Source of the DNA: Nymphaea colorata
Lineage: Eukaryota; Streptophyta; Magnoliopsida; Nymphaeales; Nymphaeaceae
Direction of reading: 5' to 3'
DNA length: 64,000 bases
Assembly (NCBI RefSeq): GCF_008831285.2
Contig: NC_045138.2
Coordinates: forward strand, 14,520,571-14,584,570
A program made the position numbers and the translations under genes. Under the pieces are notes generated by a model. The model worked only from the letters and a program-made list of their open reading frames with translations, did no database searches and had not been told where the DNA came from. The first letter of the stretch is position 1. Each line of letters begins with the position of its first letter. This document shows positions 1 through 11,538 of this stretch, piece by piece.

Positions 1-196
1 ATATGTGAATATATGAAGAAGTTGAATATAGTTAAAGGTATATCTGCCGATCTGTTCACACCCTTTGTCTAATCTTAATCTTGGATGGATCACTTTAGAT
101 TGATGAATTGTGTTTTTCTTCTTGGTGCCAAATTAATTTTCTCAATCAAGCTTTGCCTAAAAGCCTCAGGATGCATGCCTTCACCATCCCGACCGA

Positions 197-325
197 CCAT
201 TTGTTTCACATTATGGGTCGAGCCCACCCGACCAACAAATTTGACCAAGATGTGGTCCGCATTTGTTTCAGACTATGGGTCGAGCCCACCGGACCAACAA
301 ATTTGACCAAGATGTGGCCCAGGTT
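197..325. repeat. 62-bp tandem repeat, about two copies
   Basis: The core GGGTCGAGCCCACC starts at 215 and again at 277. The following ACCAACAAATTTGACCAAG and the preceding CATTTGTTTCA are also shared. The period is 62 bp with few mismatches. No gene is attached to it. Confidence 0.8.
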
Positions 326-2620
326 CTATTCAAATCAAAAAGTTGGAGCGAAGAAAAGGAGGATTAAGAACATGGACGTAAATATCGAATCCATTTAAGA
401 TAGTCAAATTCAGATCTGATTCCTACTCGGTTAGCCCAATTTGAATAACTTGGATCTGATAAAACTATGACCTGATTACATAATCCGAATCATTTACATC
501 CCTAGTTAAAAACTATGATCTATTTCGCTTTCTCATGCACGTCCAAATTGGAAGATGAAAACTTTTGAAAAGCGGGCTTGTTTACTTTTAGAATCTTGCC
601 AACCGATGGGAAGAATTGAGAGCAGATAATTGAAATGAGGTATTGATATTGATGTCATTGATGGGGATGGGCAGATCTACAAGGATCTAATCTAATCCAA
701 ACTCACTGTTGGTGATTGATCCCTTTGCCTACTTAAATAATTGGTCCAAATAGTTAGGAGAATGTCAAGCTATTTATTCATGAGATTCATGCTTATGTTT
801 AGTCGATGTAGCCGATTGGTTTCTTGGTCTATACTTTTTTTTTCTAGATACAAACTGTAGGATGAAATACTCTTCTTCTTGATCGAGACATTCAAAGAAG
901 TTACATACGAGTACTGTGCATGTAAATATATTTATATTTATATATATTTATGAATGAGAAAATTATATTTTGGATAATTAATATTAAAAAGCAACATACA
1001 AAGCATTAAATCATCATGGAAAATGTAAAAAATAACATGTTCTTTTATCGTCGCATCCAATTGTGTCGCTATATCCGGTGTCCGGACAAGATTTGAACGG
1101 CAAAGATTATTGAACACATTGAGGGCTCAAGTTCGGACCCACATTGAACACACTGAAAGCTTCATCCACTTAATCTGGAAAACAATGAATTTGAATTTTT
1201 TTTTTGTTTTTGGATTTGCCATAATATTTTACTAATCAATTTCTGAGAATGAGCTGTATTTCTTTTTCACTAAAAAAAAATCCAAAATCCCTCTAGTCAG
1301 AAAGCACCAACTAGCCAGGATTTCCTTTACATACAAACTAATGATGTAATCCTCTACCTAAAAATGAATGTTGGGCCCCTAAACACTCGTTCACTTGGCT
1401 CAAATAAAGCACTCAAACCGTCACAAAAAAACTTAGTTTCTAGTAAAATAATTTAATCTACCGACCATCAATTCCAAGAACATCAGATGTGGAGATCGAA
1501 TTGCAACTAAGTTAGATTATTTTTTCAAGAGTCTAAAACACCTTTCAAAGAAGATAAAGGAGTTTTGTTTAAAGAATTGATCATTTATTTCCTCTTCTCT
1601 TTCTTTTGATAGGTATTTTGGGCTTGTCCTCTATTATTTACAACTTAATTTTCAATGTTTGGCGTCATCGAAATCGACTGCTCGAATGATCCTTTATCAA
1701 AGCTTACCTATATGTGGGAGATCGATAGCTACTTTTTTTCCGGTAAACAACAAACAACAATCTCCTTCCGGTAACCCCACAATCGGCCACAATTTTTGGA
1801 CGGCCAAAGAAAAACAGATGGCGACATGCCTTGCTTAAAGCTAACTGAGTGTGAAACAGTAGACTCTCATGCATGGACGCCTTCTTTCCATTCGAGATGT
1901 GACAGTGAGTGCCAACAGGAGCTTTCTCGGCTAAACTAAGAGGTGGGGTTTAAGACTTGAAGCCCCAAGAAGATTAACAATCTTATCATCAAAAATGCAT
2001 TTTTTGCATAATTTTATAGCAGCTTACCTAATTAACCTGCTAATAAAAATGAAGGGTAAGACCGGAAGCAAATATTTGTGCATATGATATTTCAATCTTG
2101 TAAAAGCTTTTGCTTCGATGGCAAATCTTTTTTTGCTTTTGATTTCGAAAGTGGCCCTCGTTTTATAGCTTTCTTTAACAGTCCTGAATTGCTAAATCAC
2201 AGTTGGTACTCTTAAAAGGGTGTTTGGTAAGAAGAATATTATATCCTTAAATATCACAATAAAACGAGGCATGATAATAAAAAAGTTAATTTAGAAACCT
2301 GGGTTCTCACAGATTGTGAGGTCAAAGTCTCTGGAACTGCTACGTTGTGATTGATTATAACTAATAAGGCTCAACCACCTTGTTTGATTATATGGGATTT
2401 GAAATCAACTGATCTAATGTGGATTTGACGTGCCATGTTTTTACTGAGGTAGCGAAAGACCAATGCAGTCTTTATGAAGTGGATATAAAATACTCAAGAT
2501 TTAGTATCTGCTACAGAATAACCAGAAAAGTTTGGTTTTGGATTAGCAAATATCATTTCATTGTTCTGTATTGCTACTGCTTTACTCTTGGCCGTGGCTG
2601 AAGATTCTTTCTCCAATACA

Positions 2621-2639
2621 TATATATATATATATATAT
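2621..2639. repeat. TA dinucleotide microsatellite
   Basis: An uninterrupted alternating TA run. Similar runs in this window are at 6960-6979, 9149-9167, 11516-11537 and 42929-42951. Confidence 0.9.
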
Positions 2640-2887
2640 GGAATGGTTCTTTTAAAACCAGAAGGTGCATATCTTTTTTAAGGAGACAGAAAAGCAAAGA
2701 CCAAATAATGTGAAGGAAGAGGAGCCCAGGAAACAAAAGCCTAGTGGAGTGTAAAGCATATATTTTATTGTTGTGGCAACATCAAAAGTGCTTTTCGCAT
2801 GTCTTTTCCACGTCAAATGTGCACCAAGAAATAGAGCCTAGAGGGTATCAAAATAGAGCATCTCTGGTCCCATGCTCCTTTTTTGCT

Positions 2888-2897
2888 CTATAAAAAT
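2888..2897 (+). promoter_or_regulatory. Putative TATA box of the WAT1-related gene
   Basis: CTATAAAAAT lies 81-90 bp upstream of the ATG at 2978, a spacing that fits a short 5' leader. No transcription start is visible from sequence alone. Confidence 0.55.
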
Positions 2898-2977
2898 ACG
2901 GAAGTATAAGAAATTTTCTTCCCCCCGAACTGGAAACTCATCTCATTAGTCCCCTTAGACTGCCATCAAGGAGGACA

Positions 2978-5900
2978 ATGTCTAAATACAAGCCTTACCT
3001 GGCCATGATCTGTGTGCACTCCATATATGCAGGCATGGCCTTGCTCACCAAGGCAGCACTCAACCAGGGAATGAATCACTTCGTGTTTGTTGTCTACAGA
3101 CAAGCCATGGCTGCCGCCTTCTTGGTGCCAATCGCACTGGTCTTCGAGAGGTTGCTTCTTGCTCTTTTGCTGTTAATCATTAAAAGAGATGTGGCAAGTT
3201 TAGATCTCATAGCATGCATCTCTTTTCAAGATTCAGTTTATATGTACCTTCTGACAAGGAGGAGAAGCCCCTGCAGGTTTGCCAATTGGTAGTCTGCAAC
3301 TGAAAATGTAATATAGACTGACTAAAAGGACCTGACTTTTCCCTTGGCCTAGCCAAAAGGACACTGAAGTCTTTAGTACATATCATTATGTGATGCACAT
3401 ACATGTATATTAGTGAGACAACAAAATCACCATGTGAACCATAGCATTTCACATATAAATCATGAACATTGTCATAATGATACGATGTCCATCTTCTTTT
3501 CTTGGAATCACAGGAAGAAAGCTTCGTTGCTGTCATTTCAACTCTTCTGCAAGGCTTCCCTTGTGTCCCTTGTGGGGTATGTTGCAGTTCAAAAGAAACT
3601 TTCTTGCTTTATATTACTTTAAAATTTTGTGGTTTGTCCTTGGATTCCATGAAAAGGAAATTCAGACAACTTGTTGAATGGTGGGATGTTGTTGCAGGAT
3701 CACTTTGAGCCTGAATCTCTATATGATTGCCATATCATATACATCTGCTACCCTTGCAACTGCCACTACCAATATCGTTCCAGTTTTCACCTTCATCTTG
3801 GCAGTCCTGTTCAGGTTGGTTTAATTTATTTTATTGCTAATCAGATATAATTGAGCGCATGGTGAATCCTGCTCTAGTTCTTTCCGTTGTTGATTGAAGG
3901 CTGAAAATCTGTACAGCCGGAAAAAACCAATCAGGATTAAAGCTGAGTGATACATGGAGATGGCTTGGCAGTCTGTGTTATAATGATCAGCATACAAGTT
4001 AATGTCCCAATCATATATTAATGACTAGAAAGTATCTCCATATGAGTTCAATATCAATGAAAAGGTCACGGAGTATTCTGACTTGACCATCACAGATTCA
4101 CAGCAGTTCTTCATTGAGGAAATCTGCCAAGGTGTCTGCTAGATGTGAATTCTATTTACTTGGTGAAGGTTCTCAGCTTTGTTGAGCTTCTTAAATATTA
4201 CTCTGTGTATCGATATTGGTAGAATATAAAAAGCCTCCTTAAGGAAGCAATGATTTGCAAGTTGAAATTGCTACCATGTTCTTCTATAATAAATTTGGAG
4301 TTTATAAATGAGCAGGATGGAGATCTTCAGTATTAGGACAACATACGGCAAACTTAAGATTGTGGGCCTCGTATCTTGCCTAGGTGGTGGTGTCATACTA
4401 GCACTTTACAAAGGACCTTCAATAAGATTCTTGGGTCATCATCAAGCTTCAATTAAAGGAGTCGGCGACGCCCCTGCTTCGGGCCATGAACCTTCGATGA
4501 GAGACTGGATAATTGGGACATTCTTAATGCTTTCCTCCAATCTGACCTGGTCATTCTGGTTGCTAATGCAGGTAACCGCTCACGAAAGCTTTAAAACCAT
4601 ACGTTTCTTTCCTTTTGTGAAACTTCCACATATGTCATTTAGTGTAGAGCTTACTTTCTTTGAAAAAAGGTAAAATTTTCCATGAATGATCGAAGTTCTG
4701 TTTTAAGTCACAAGTTTCAACGTCTATATGCTCAATCAACCAGAATGATTTGAAGTTATGACTTGTCTAATTTATATGCTAACTATGCATTAAATTTGTA
4801 AGCTAGCATGCACTTAGGCACACATACAATGAAAGTCTCTAAGGGACTGTTTGGCAGCAGTAATACTCTGTTGTTGTCCTATGAATATACCATATAAAAT
4901 AGATCTGATTCATGGAACACTTGTCATAATGTTGGATGAATCTACCTTATGTTTTTGAAGCACATTTAGAGAACAATATCAGAGTGTTACTGTTTCCACC
5001 GTACGTGTCATTGAATTGTCAAATAACTGTCCTCATTAAGATAGTCCACTGCTATATATTGGGATCAACTAATCTTGATGAATTTCATAACACGGTTCAT
5101 TTGTGAATCTTATATGTATATAACTATTGGTGCAGGCCCCTCTTCTCAAGGTCTACCCCTTTAAGCTGTCCTTAACTTCTCTGCAATGCCTTCTGAGTGC
5201 CCTCCAATCTGCACTGGTAGCCTTTGCCTTTGAAAGAAAAGCCTCGGCATGGAGGTTGAGCTTTGATATCAAGCTTCTCTCAGTTATATACTGCGTATGT
5301 TCTACCTAATTAATATTTTCAGTACCCTTCTGTTGATTAATAGTACAAAAAATCCTTCTTTACTTAACAAGTGAACAAAAAATGGTATACTTAAGGGGCC
5401 ATTTGATAGCAATAACATATTGTCGTTGTTCCATAAATATGCTTCCAAAGCATTGAGCATATTACTTGTTACAGTGTGCCATGAATCTGCCCATTTTTTT
5501 GGGTAGGTTCATGAGGCTGTTACCAAGCGGCCCCTAAGGGTCCATTTGATAAACAAAACAGTATATAACTATGACATGAATATGGCTTAATGATTGGGAC
5601 AGATTCATAGGACACGAATCTGCCACAACTTCTAATGCAGATTCATGCAACAGTTACAAACTGTTCTATTTGTCAAAGGAGCCCCAAAAGATCGTTACAG
5701 AATGCACAACCATTTGTTTACTATGAACAATGTAACTTAAGAAGCTTGCCAAATTGATGAGGCTGCGGGTTCGAAATCCAGCTGGGAAGTGTGAACTCTT
5801 GGGATTGGTACATGAAAGGCTATGCTAATTCAGATTTGGGTTTTATTTTCAGGGCGTGATCGTGACCGGAGTAACATATTGGCTGCAGGTGTGGTGTGTG

Positions 5901-6821
5901 GCGAAGAAAGGGCCGGTGTTCACTGCCATTTTCACTCCATTGTCGTTAGTCATCACCATTATTTTCTCATGTTTCTTGTTTGGGGACTTGTTCTATGCTG
6001 GAAGGTAAGTTGTAGACAAACAAAGCCTGAGGTTCATTTATATTCTTCTTCTAAATTTCAGGTTCCATAACTTTGTCTCCAGAACTAACTCAGATCGAGT
6101 TGTGTACACACTTCTATACACCCAACAAGTATGCGCCAAAGTGAAAAACAAAGTCCATTTTTTGCTTACACTTTTAACGCTAAAGTAAAGAAAGTGTTCA
6201 ATGCAATCATGGAGCTGAAGCTGTGGGCTCTCCTCCTTTGGTAGGTGGGAGTGGGACTTCGGCTGGGGTCGGCGTTTGACGGAAAGGCTTTCCTTTTGAA
6301 ATAGCAAGAAAGAGAAGGGATAATTGAGCTTTATCAAGTTCAGATAACGTCTGAATTATCTCAATTAAGCTTATTTCTCATATCAAATTAAGAAACTTAT
6401 CTTATGAATGAAAAGCTTGACATTCTTTAATTTGTGGACATACTTATAGTTTTGCTTTTTTTTTATTCTTTATGAAACTACATCCAAGCCGAGAGACTTT
6501 GCTGCTTGCCCGGCAGCATAAAACTCTGATGCTAGTACCCAACCTATGTTGAAATTATTATTATTATTATTTGCATTTATTATGTTAAGTTGTCATTAAT
6601 GAGAATAGCTGATATATTTTGGTGTGATGGAACATGCAAAACAGCGAGTGGTTGCAACGCATATTAATTATTTGAGCCATTTACGTTCATATCTTCATTA
6701 ATGCAGTGGGCTTGGTTCGATTTTCATGGCGGTTGGTCTGTACTGCGTCCTATGGGGAAAGAACGGGGAAGAGAACCAGAGGCATGATGATGAAGTGATA
6801 TCAAGAGAAGAGGCGTGTTAA
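2978..6821 (+). CDS. WAT1-related protein (plant EamA/DMT-type transporter, nodulin MtN21 family)
   Basis: Seven exons give a continuous 344-aa frame: 2978-3150, 3514-3576, 3698-3814, 4316-4571, 5136-5294, 5853-6004, 6707-6821 (TAA). All introns are GT-AG and phases match. The protein is very hydrophobic, with the two-repeat, roughly ten-helix layout of plant WAT1-related/UMAMIT proteins. The N-terminus has PYLAMICVHSIYAGMALLTK and VVYRQAMAAAF. A middle block reads SYTSATLATATTNIVPVFTF. Later come GLVSCLGGGVILALYKGP and a second-repeat VIVTGVTYWLQVWCVAKKGP followed by FTAIFTPLSLV. The charged C-terminal tail (HDDEVISREE) is probably cytosolic. Length is at the short end for the family (often 350-400 aa). 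Characterised relatives export amino acids or auxin across the plasma membrane or tonoplast; the substrate here cannot be read from sequence. Intron 4 and the following intron contain MITE-like insertions. Family assignment is strong, individual orthology is not. Confidence 0.93.
4843..5012. repeat. Possible degraded MITE in intron 4 of the WAT1-related gene
   Basis: Starts TAA-GGGACTGTTTGGCAGCAGTAA, like the left ends of the two MITEs downstream. The right end is decayed: only a partial complement (GTGTTACTGTTTCCACC) is seen, so the boundary is uncertain. Confidence 0.35.
5395..5534. mobile_element. Tourist-like MITE (140 bp) in intron 5 of the WAT1-related gene
   Basis: Left end GGGGCCATTTGATAGCAATA and right end (reverse complement) GGGGCCGCTTGGTAACAGCC form imperfect terminal inverted repeats. 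TAA flanks both sides (5392-5394 and 5535-5537), the 3-bp target preference of PIF/Harbinger elements. It has no coding capacity. Confidence 0.75.
5538..5685. mobile_element. Second Tourist-like MITE abutting the first
   Basis: Begins GGGTCCATTTGATAAACAAA directly after the TAA that ends the previous element. Its right end, read on the minus strand, is GGGGCTCCTTTGACAAATAG. The 3 bp to the right are AAA, so the target duplication is imperfect. Interior similarity to the neighbour (GATTCATAGGACAC) suggests the same family. Confidence 0.6.
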
Positions 6822-8149
6822 TCCATTCTTGGCATGATTTCTGTAACGTCCACAAGCTTTTATGAATCGTCATTCCTTATCGCAAGAACGGACGGCTGAT
6901 CGGATAAAGAATCTGAAAAATATTTTCCAACCTATAAACAGCAAACTAATTGCTTCTCTTATATATATATATATATATACATAACCAGTTATGTTGTGTC
7001 TGTAAAACCCATGAATTTCAGTAATGTTCTATACTTTCAGAAATTGTTGATTTATGTGCTCGGATGAAAAATCAGTTGTATTCGACACTTTTATCCTTCT
7101 ATATGCATGACTAGAAGTTCCACTTGGTAAGAAATGATACAAGATGTAATTTTTTTTTTTTTTACTTGAATGAAAACTGGGCATCTACCTGATATTGGAT
7201 TCTTGTCTTCTTCATGAGGGATTTGATAGTCAAGGAAAAAAAAGAAAAAGTGTATTGAAGGAGTGAAATTTCACATATATTTGTATGTCCCAAAACAAAA
7301 AACTAGGGAAATTTCACCCGTAGTGCATTGCAAAAGCTAAAAATCTTGAGGGAAAAACAAAAGAATAGGTGTGGTTCGATTTTTTTTTTAATTCTAAAAA
7401 GTATATATTTTTTCATAAAAAATTAAAAATACTCCAACCCTTTTTCATTTTTCCTTGACTGTATGTTTGTTAGGTCCACACCCTGATACACGCAACTCTA
7501 TCTCTCTTTAACTAGCTAATGAAGCAAGTTTATGGTTCAAAGAATTAAACCTTCTTTTTTAGAGTGTTGGACAAGATCCTCCAGAGATCAGCATCAGAAT
7601 AATGAGTATTCAAACACTAATTCCAATAGGATGAACACAAACAAATCTGTTTAAAATATCTTATTTTATTTACTGTTTACCAAAATCATATCTAGCCGAT
7701 CTACTTGTAAATGAAATATCTGATCCAACTTCTTCCTTTTTGAATTAACATGATTCAAATATATAAAAGAATTCGATTACCGATGCTCATGTAGTCACGT
7801 TCCACGCGATCCAACCCGATGACGTTTATATAAATGCAAGTCGGATCCAAATTCGGTTTTAAAATGTACGAACTACGCATTCAACTTCCAATTCGGGTCC
7901 GATGAATTCGAATACTAAAATTAGGTAAGGTTTGGATCCGTCAGAGATGGGGAGCCCTTGAAACGAGTGCTAACTATCGGCTGGCGGCATGCTTCCCTGT
8001 TCTGCAGCCCGTGTTCCACGAAGCCTCTGTAACGAAAATGGCCGGTCGGAAAGGTTCTTCCTTCCTTTGCGGGTTGATCAGTTTGTGGTGCAGCGGCGAC
8101 TGCGCTGTCATTATCGGCCATCGCCACCACCTCCCCTTCTCCTCATTCC
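6822..8149. other. Intergenic region between the WAT1-related gene and the MGGC gene
   Basis: AT-rich with a TA microsatellite at 6960-6979 and A/T runs. From about 7660 to 7930 it carries sequence rich in GATCC, AACCCGAT and AATTCG motifs that resembles decayed repeat DNA. No gene is supported. Confidence 0.5.
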
Positions 8150-8157
8150 TATATAAG
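8150..8157 (+). promoter_or_regulatory. Putative TATA box of the MGGC gene
   Basis: TATATAAG lies about 200 bp upstream of the ATG at 8356 and is followed by a CT-rich leader (CTCTCTCTCTC near 8242), a common arrangement for plant 5' leaders. Confidence 0.6.
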
Positions 8158-8355
8158 AAGAGCCCGCCCCTGTGGACGAACCATCCCACTGCACTTCTCG
8201 CCTTCCTTCTCCTTTGCCGTATTCTTTTTCTCTCCACACCTCTCTCTCTCTCATCACTCTCATCTCCATTGCTGGTCGAAGCTCGGCCGGTCGGTCTGCT
8301 GTTCCACAGCAGGAGGAAAAGGACAGAAGAAGAAGGAGAGTGAGAGAGAGAAAAG

Positions 8356-8839
8356 ATGGGAGGTTGTGCCAGCATTCCCAAAGCAGATAACGCCGAGCCT
8401 TTGGCGGCGGAACCCGAGGTCGCAGATCCGGCGGCAGCTCCCACCGAAGCTGCCGCAGCAGCAGACGTCCAGGTAAGTCAAAAAAGCGCTCATCGTTTGC
8501 TTGGATGATTTATGTGAATCCCCAAGTGGACATGCTTTAACCTCTGTTGTTGATCGACATTAAACGAGCTATGCTTCCACATTGCAGGTTGAAGGAGAAA
8601 CCCCCAAGGAAAACCACGAGGCACCAGCGGCGGAGGCACCGGAGACCAAGCCGGCGGCCGAAGCTCCAAAATTCGATGCGGCTGTCGTAGACGCACCTGC
8701 CGAGAAGGCTGAAGCCGCCGTCGAGAAGGCCGGGGCCAAGGTCGCAGACGAGCCACCTGCTGAGAAGGCAGAGAAAGCGGTTGAGCACAAGGATGAGGAA
8801 GCAGCCAAGGAAGAGAAGAAGGAGGAGGTCAAGCCATGA
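8356..8839 (+). CDS. Small Ala/Glu/Lys/Pro-rich protein with N-myristoylation-type start (function unknown)
   Basis: Two exons, 8356-8472 and 8588-8839 (TGA), joined at a phase-0 GT-AG intron, give 122 aa. The start MGGCASIPK fits an N-myristoylation site at Gly2 with Cys4 available for palmitoylation, so attachment to the plasma membrane is a reasonable inference. The rest is low-complexity: mostly Ala, Glu, Lys and Pro. It has two imperfect repeats of the type PAEKAE-AVE (near residues 86 and 106) and a Lys/Glu tail. No globular domain is seen and the protein is probably disordered. Support for a real gene: TATA box, CT-rich leader, clean intron, and GC-rich codon use against AT-rich surroundings. 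I do not recognise a named family. A membrane-linked scaffold is possible, but that is speculation. Confidence 0.8.
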
Positions 8840-9588
8840 GAGGGATCCATAATCACTATGTTGCTGGGAAAGAAGATGAAGAAGAAGAAAAAAAAAAAGT
8901 TGATAATTATGTGATGTGTTGAGAACTTGTGTCTATGCAGCTTGGTCGATTGTCGAAGATTTAATTTTTTTTTTTTAAGTTGTTGGTGATATGAAGTTCT
9001 TGTGGATGAATCCTACATTCTCAGCATTGTTTTTGTGTTACATCCATCGTTGAAAAACAAAAAAGAAGTACGTAATATTCTGAATTTAGTGAATAATTAA
9101 TTCGTTTTGAGCGAATAATTTGCTTTCCTGGGCCCCTTCTCACAATTCTATATATATATATATATATGCTTTGATTTATTTAACTTAATTTATAAAAGGG
9201 TGACCTCAATATACGATATAGCAAGTTCTAAAAAATTATTGTTGCTGAGCATAGACTTTACTAATAACAACTATTTATGCCACAAGACTTTAAAAACAAC
9301 ATTGCGCACCAATTGCAAGGAATGAGATCATTCAGAGAGCGTTTGATCATGAACAAAGTAAGCCTACTTGGATATTGAACATTTGCCTTAGCACGCATAA
9401 TTTCCTAGACGGCACATATGAACTTTATATTAATCAATTACAGTCTTCAATTGTTTACTCAAGCTAGGTGACGAAAAATCATCATCTTTGGCCATGGGCC
9501 TACATGGATCACCTTCTAATTTCCTTTAAAATTTTAATTACCTGCTACTTTTTCCGACAAGCACAGCCGCATAATTAATTGATCTTAA
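8840..9588. other. 3' flank and intergenic DNA before the Harbinger-like element
   Basis: Contains the probable 3' UTR of the MGGC gene, A/T runs and a TA microsatellite at 9149-9167. No gene is supported. Confidence 0.5.
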
Positions 9589-9697
9589 GGGCCCGTTTGA
9601 TGGGCGGGTGAAAATTTAACGCGGTAAATTTACTGTGGTAAATTTTTCTGGAAAAATTTACAGGTTGAAATTTCTCCCTCTTCCAATTTGAAGTCGT

Positions 9698-9815
9698 GTT
9701 TGATGCACAGGAAGAATTTACCGTGGTAAATTTAACCCTGTTTGATGCACAAGAAGAATTTAACCTGGTAAATTTAACCCTGTTTGATGCACAAGAAGAA
9801 TTGAACTTGGTAAAT
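9698..9815. repeat. 42-bp subterminal tandem repeat, about three copies
   Basis: GTTTGATGCACA-GAAGAATT units begin at 9698, 9740 and 9782 with a constant 42-bp period. Each contains a TGGTAAAT core. It lies just inside the left end of the Harbinger-like element. Confidence 0.85.
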
Positions 9816-11249
9816 GTTGTTTTTTTTTGTGTCTTCTCCTCGCCAAATATGACGTGCAAAGAAATTGGAAGATGATCTTCCAAAACACAGTTAAAACCAT
9901 AACATCCTACACAGTTTCAGACTTGGAGCATATTCTAAACCAATTTCCAGATAATCAAGATCCTTTGTTGAACGTTAATGTAGAATACATATTCATTCAT
10001 GAATCAAAGTCCAGAAACAGTAATTCTTCAACCTAGACCATCAAAATTAACTGAACATACAATTCACAAACTGGCAAATATAACGAGCTCAGCGGAGGAA
10101 AATCTCAAACAAATGGACTCGTTTATTAGGCTAAGAGAGATCAAGAGAGCACGTTTAATTTACACCAAAAAGACAACTAAAAAAGAATGACAACATATAT
10201 CAAATTTATTACCCAATCAAGCTTTCCTATCATACGAGCACCACTTGCCCACAATCACCTACAAGCACAACACAACTTGCCTAGAATAACAAGCTTCTCA
10301 ATTCCAGTAACTAAGCAAGCGAGAAAACCATCAAAATGGAGACAAAATCCAGCCAAAAAAAACACCAATACATCTACTAAATTGCACATCTCAGCAATCT
10401 AAATGAAGCAAAAAATGAAGACGAAGTAAATCACTACATCCATGAAGAAGCTCCATAAACAGAACCCAAGTTGATCTATTCGACAAGCAATCACAAAAAA
10501 AAGTTTACGATTTTGATCGATCTCCATAAACTAAGAACAAAATTCATGCACTAAACAGCCAAACAATAGAGTCAACCAGCAAATTCCGTCTTTAAAAAGA
10601 CCTAGATCACCATTTTCTAACCAAAAAAGACCGTGGATGTCGAACGATGGTGGACTGTGGTGGCTCGCAGCTACAGGGCATGCACCGTTTTGTGAAGCGA
10701 TGGCGGTGGTGGTGGCGGACCGACCGTGCAGCGACAGTGGATGTCGGATGGCAAACGGCAAGTCGGCGATGTCGGCAATGTCAACTCGCACAACACTTTT
10801 TCTCTCTCTGCTTGACTCGAATGGAATCCTGGGGAGCGGACGATCGAGAAGAAGGAAGAAAAGGCGAGGGAATTGAATGAGCGGTTGCCCAATGCCCACT
10901 CATACAAAGTGCATGACCCCCAAAGCAAAACAGCAGGAAATGCGGAAGAATAAGAATGAGATGATGTTGGTAAGTAAGAAGGAAAGGGGAAAAGGAAGAA
11001 GCTGCACGATGGGGAAAGGAGAATATCGGTCCTCCTCCTCCATTTAGGGCATCAGAAGAAGGGAGAAAGAGAGGGAATGAGAGGGAGAAAGAGAAAAAAT
11101 TTACCGACGGTGGAGGGGAGAGGCAGCGGCGACGGCGGTGCGACCACTCTGGTGCGATGTGAGAAGGCTCGAGGGAGGAGGAGCAGAGGTGTGATGTGAG
11201 CTGCCGAAGGAGGTCATGCGCTGAGGAGGGAGGTCGAGCGCCCGAAACA

Positions 11250-11405
11250 ACGAGCGGGTGAAATTTTCACCCGCTCAAAAGTCCGAGCTCCGAGCTCGGA
11301 CTTTCGAGCGAGTGGAATTCCACCCGCTCCCTTTTGGGTTAAACGGGTGGAATTCCACCCCGTTTGACGGGATTTAAATCGAGCGGGTGAAATTTCACCC
11401 GCCCG
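11250..11405. repeat. Subterminal palindrome cluster (GCGGGTG-AAATTT-CACCCGC type)
   Basis: Four palindromic blocks occur in 155 bp near the right end of the element: GAGCGGGTGAAA/TTTTCACCCGCTC, GAGTGGAATTCCACCCGC, CGGGTGGAATTCCACCC and GCGGGTGAAATTTCACCCGC. An additional AGTCCGAGCTC/GAGCTCGGACT palindrome lies between the first two (about 11279-11302). Repeated subterminal motifs are known transposase-binding sites in several DNA transposon families; that role is inferred here. Confidence 0.75.
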
Positions 11406-11455
11406 TACCAATTTCCCCTCCCCTGGTGGATTTCAACCGCCCATCAAACGGGCCC

Positions 11456-11503
11456 TAAATAGTGGTTGTATAAAGCGGCATGCGTGACTCAGCCTGATAG
11501 CCT

Positions 11504-11538
<35 letters not shown>

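Larger units (their letters stand above)
1..2877. other. Intergenic region, no gene recognised
   Basis: I see no supported coding gene here; the open frames are short and lack family resemblance or splice partners. The stretch holds a two-copy 62-bp tandem repeat (about 197-325), scattered A/T homopolymers and a TA microsatellite at 2621-2639. The segment near 400-510 ends in ATTTACATCCCTAG, a 14-mer that recurs near 13956 and may be the end of a dispersed repeat. Confidence 0.6.
9589..11455. mobile_element. Non-autonomous PIF/Harbinger-like DNA transposon (1,867 bp)
   Basis: The left terminus GGGCCCGTTTGATGGGCGG is matched at the right terminus by the same sequence on the minus strand. The inverted repeats run about 25 bp with one mismatch. 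The trinucleotide TAA flanks both ends (9586-9588 and 11456-11458), the typical PIF/Harbinger/Tourist target duplication. The interior has short open frames only; I see no DDE transposase or Myb-like partner. It therefore looks like a long deletion derivative or an element that picked up unrelated DNA. Subterminal repeats are described separately. Tourist-like MITEs in the WAT1-related gene have similar tips (GGGGCCATTTGAT), so a related transposase may have mobilised both. Confidence 0.8.

Noticed and set aside
10531-10899. Minus-strand 122-codon open frame inside the Harbinger-like element
   Set aside because: No domain, no DDE motifs and low-complexity Ser/Arg/Pro content. Overlapping open frames on both strands suggest chance in GC-richer DNA.
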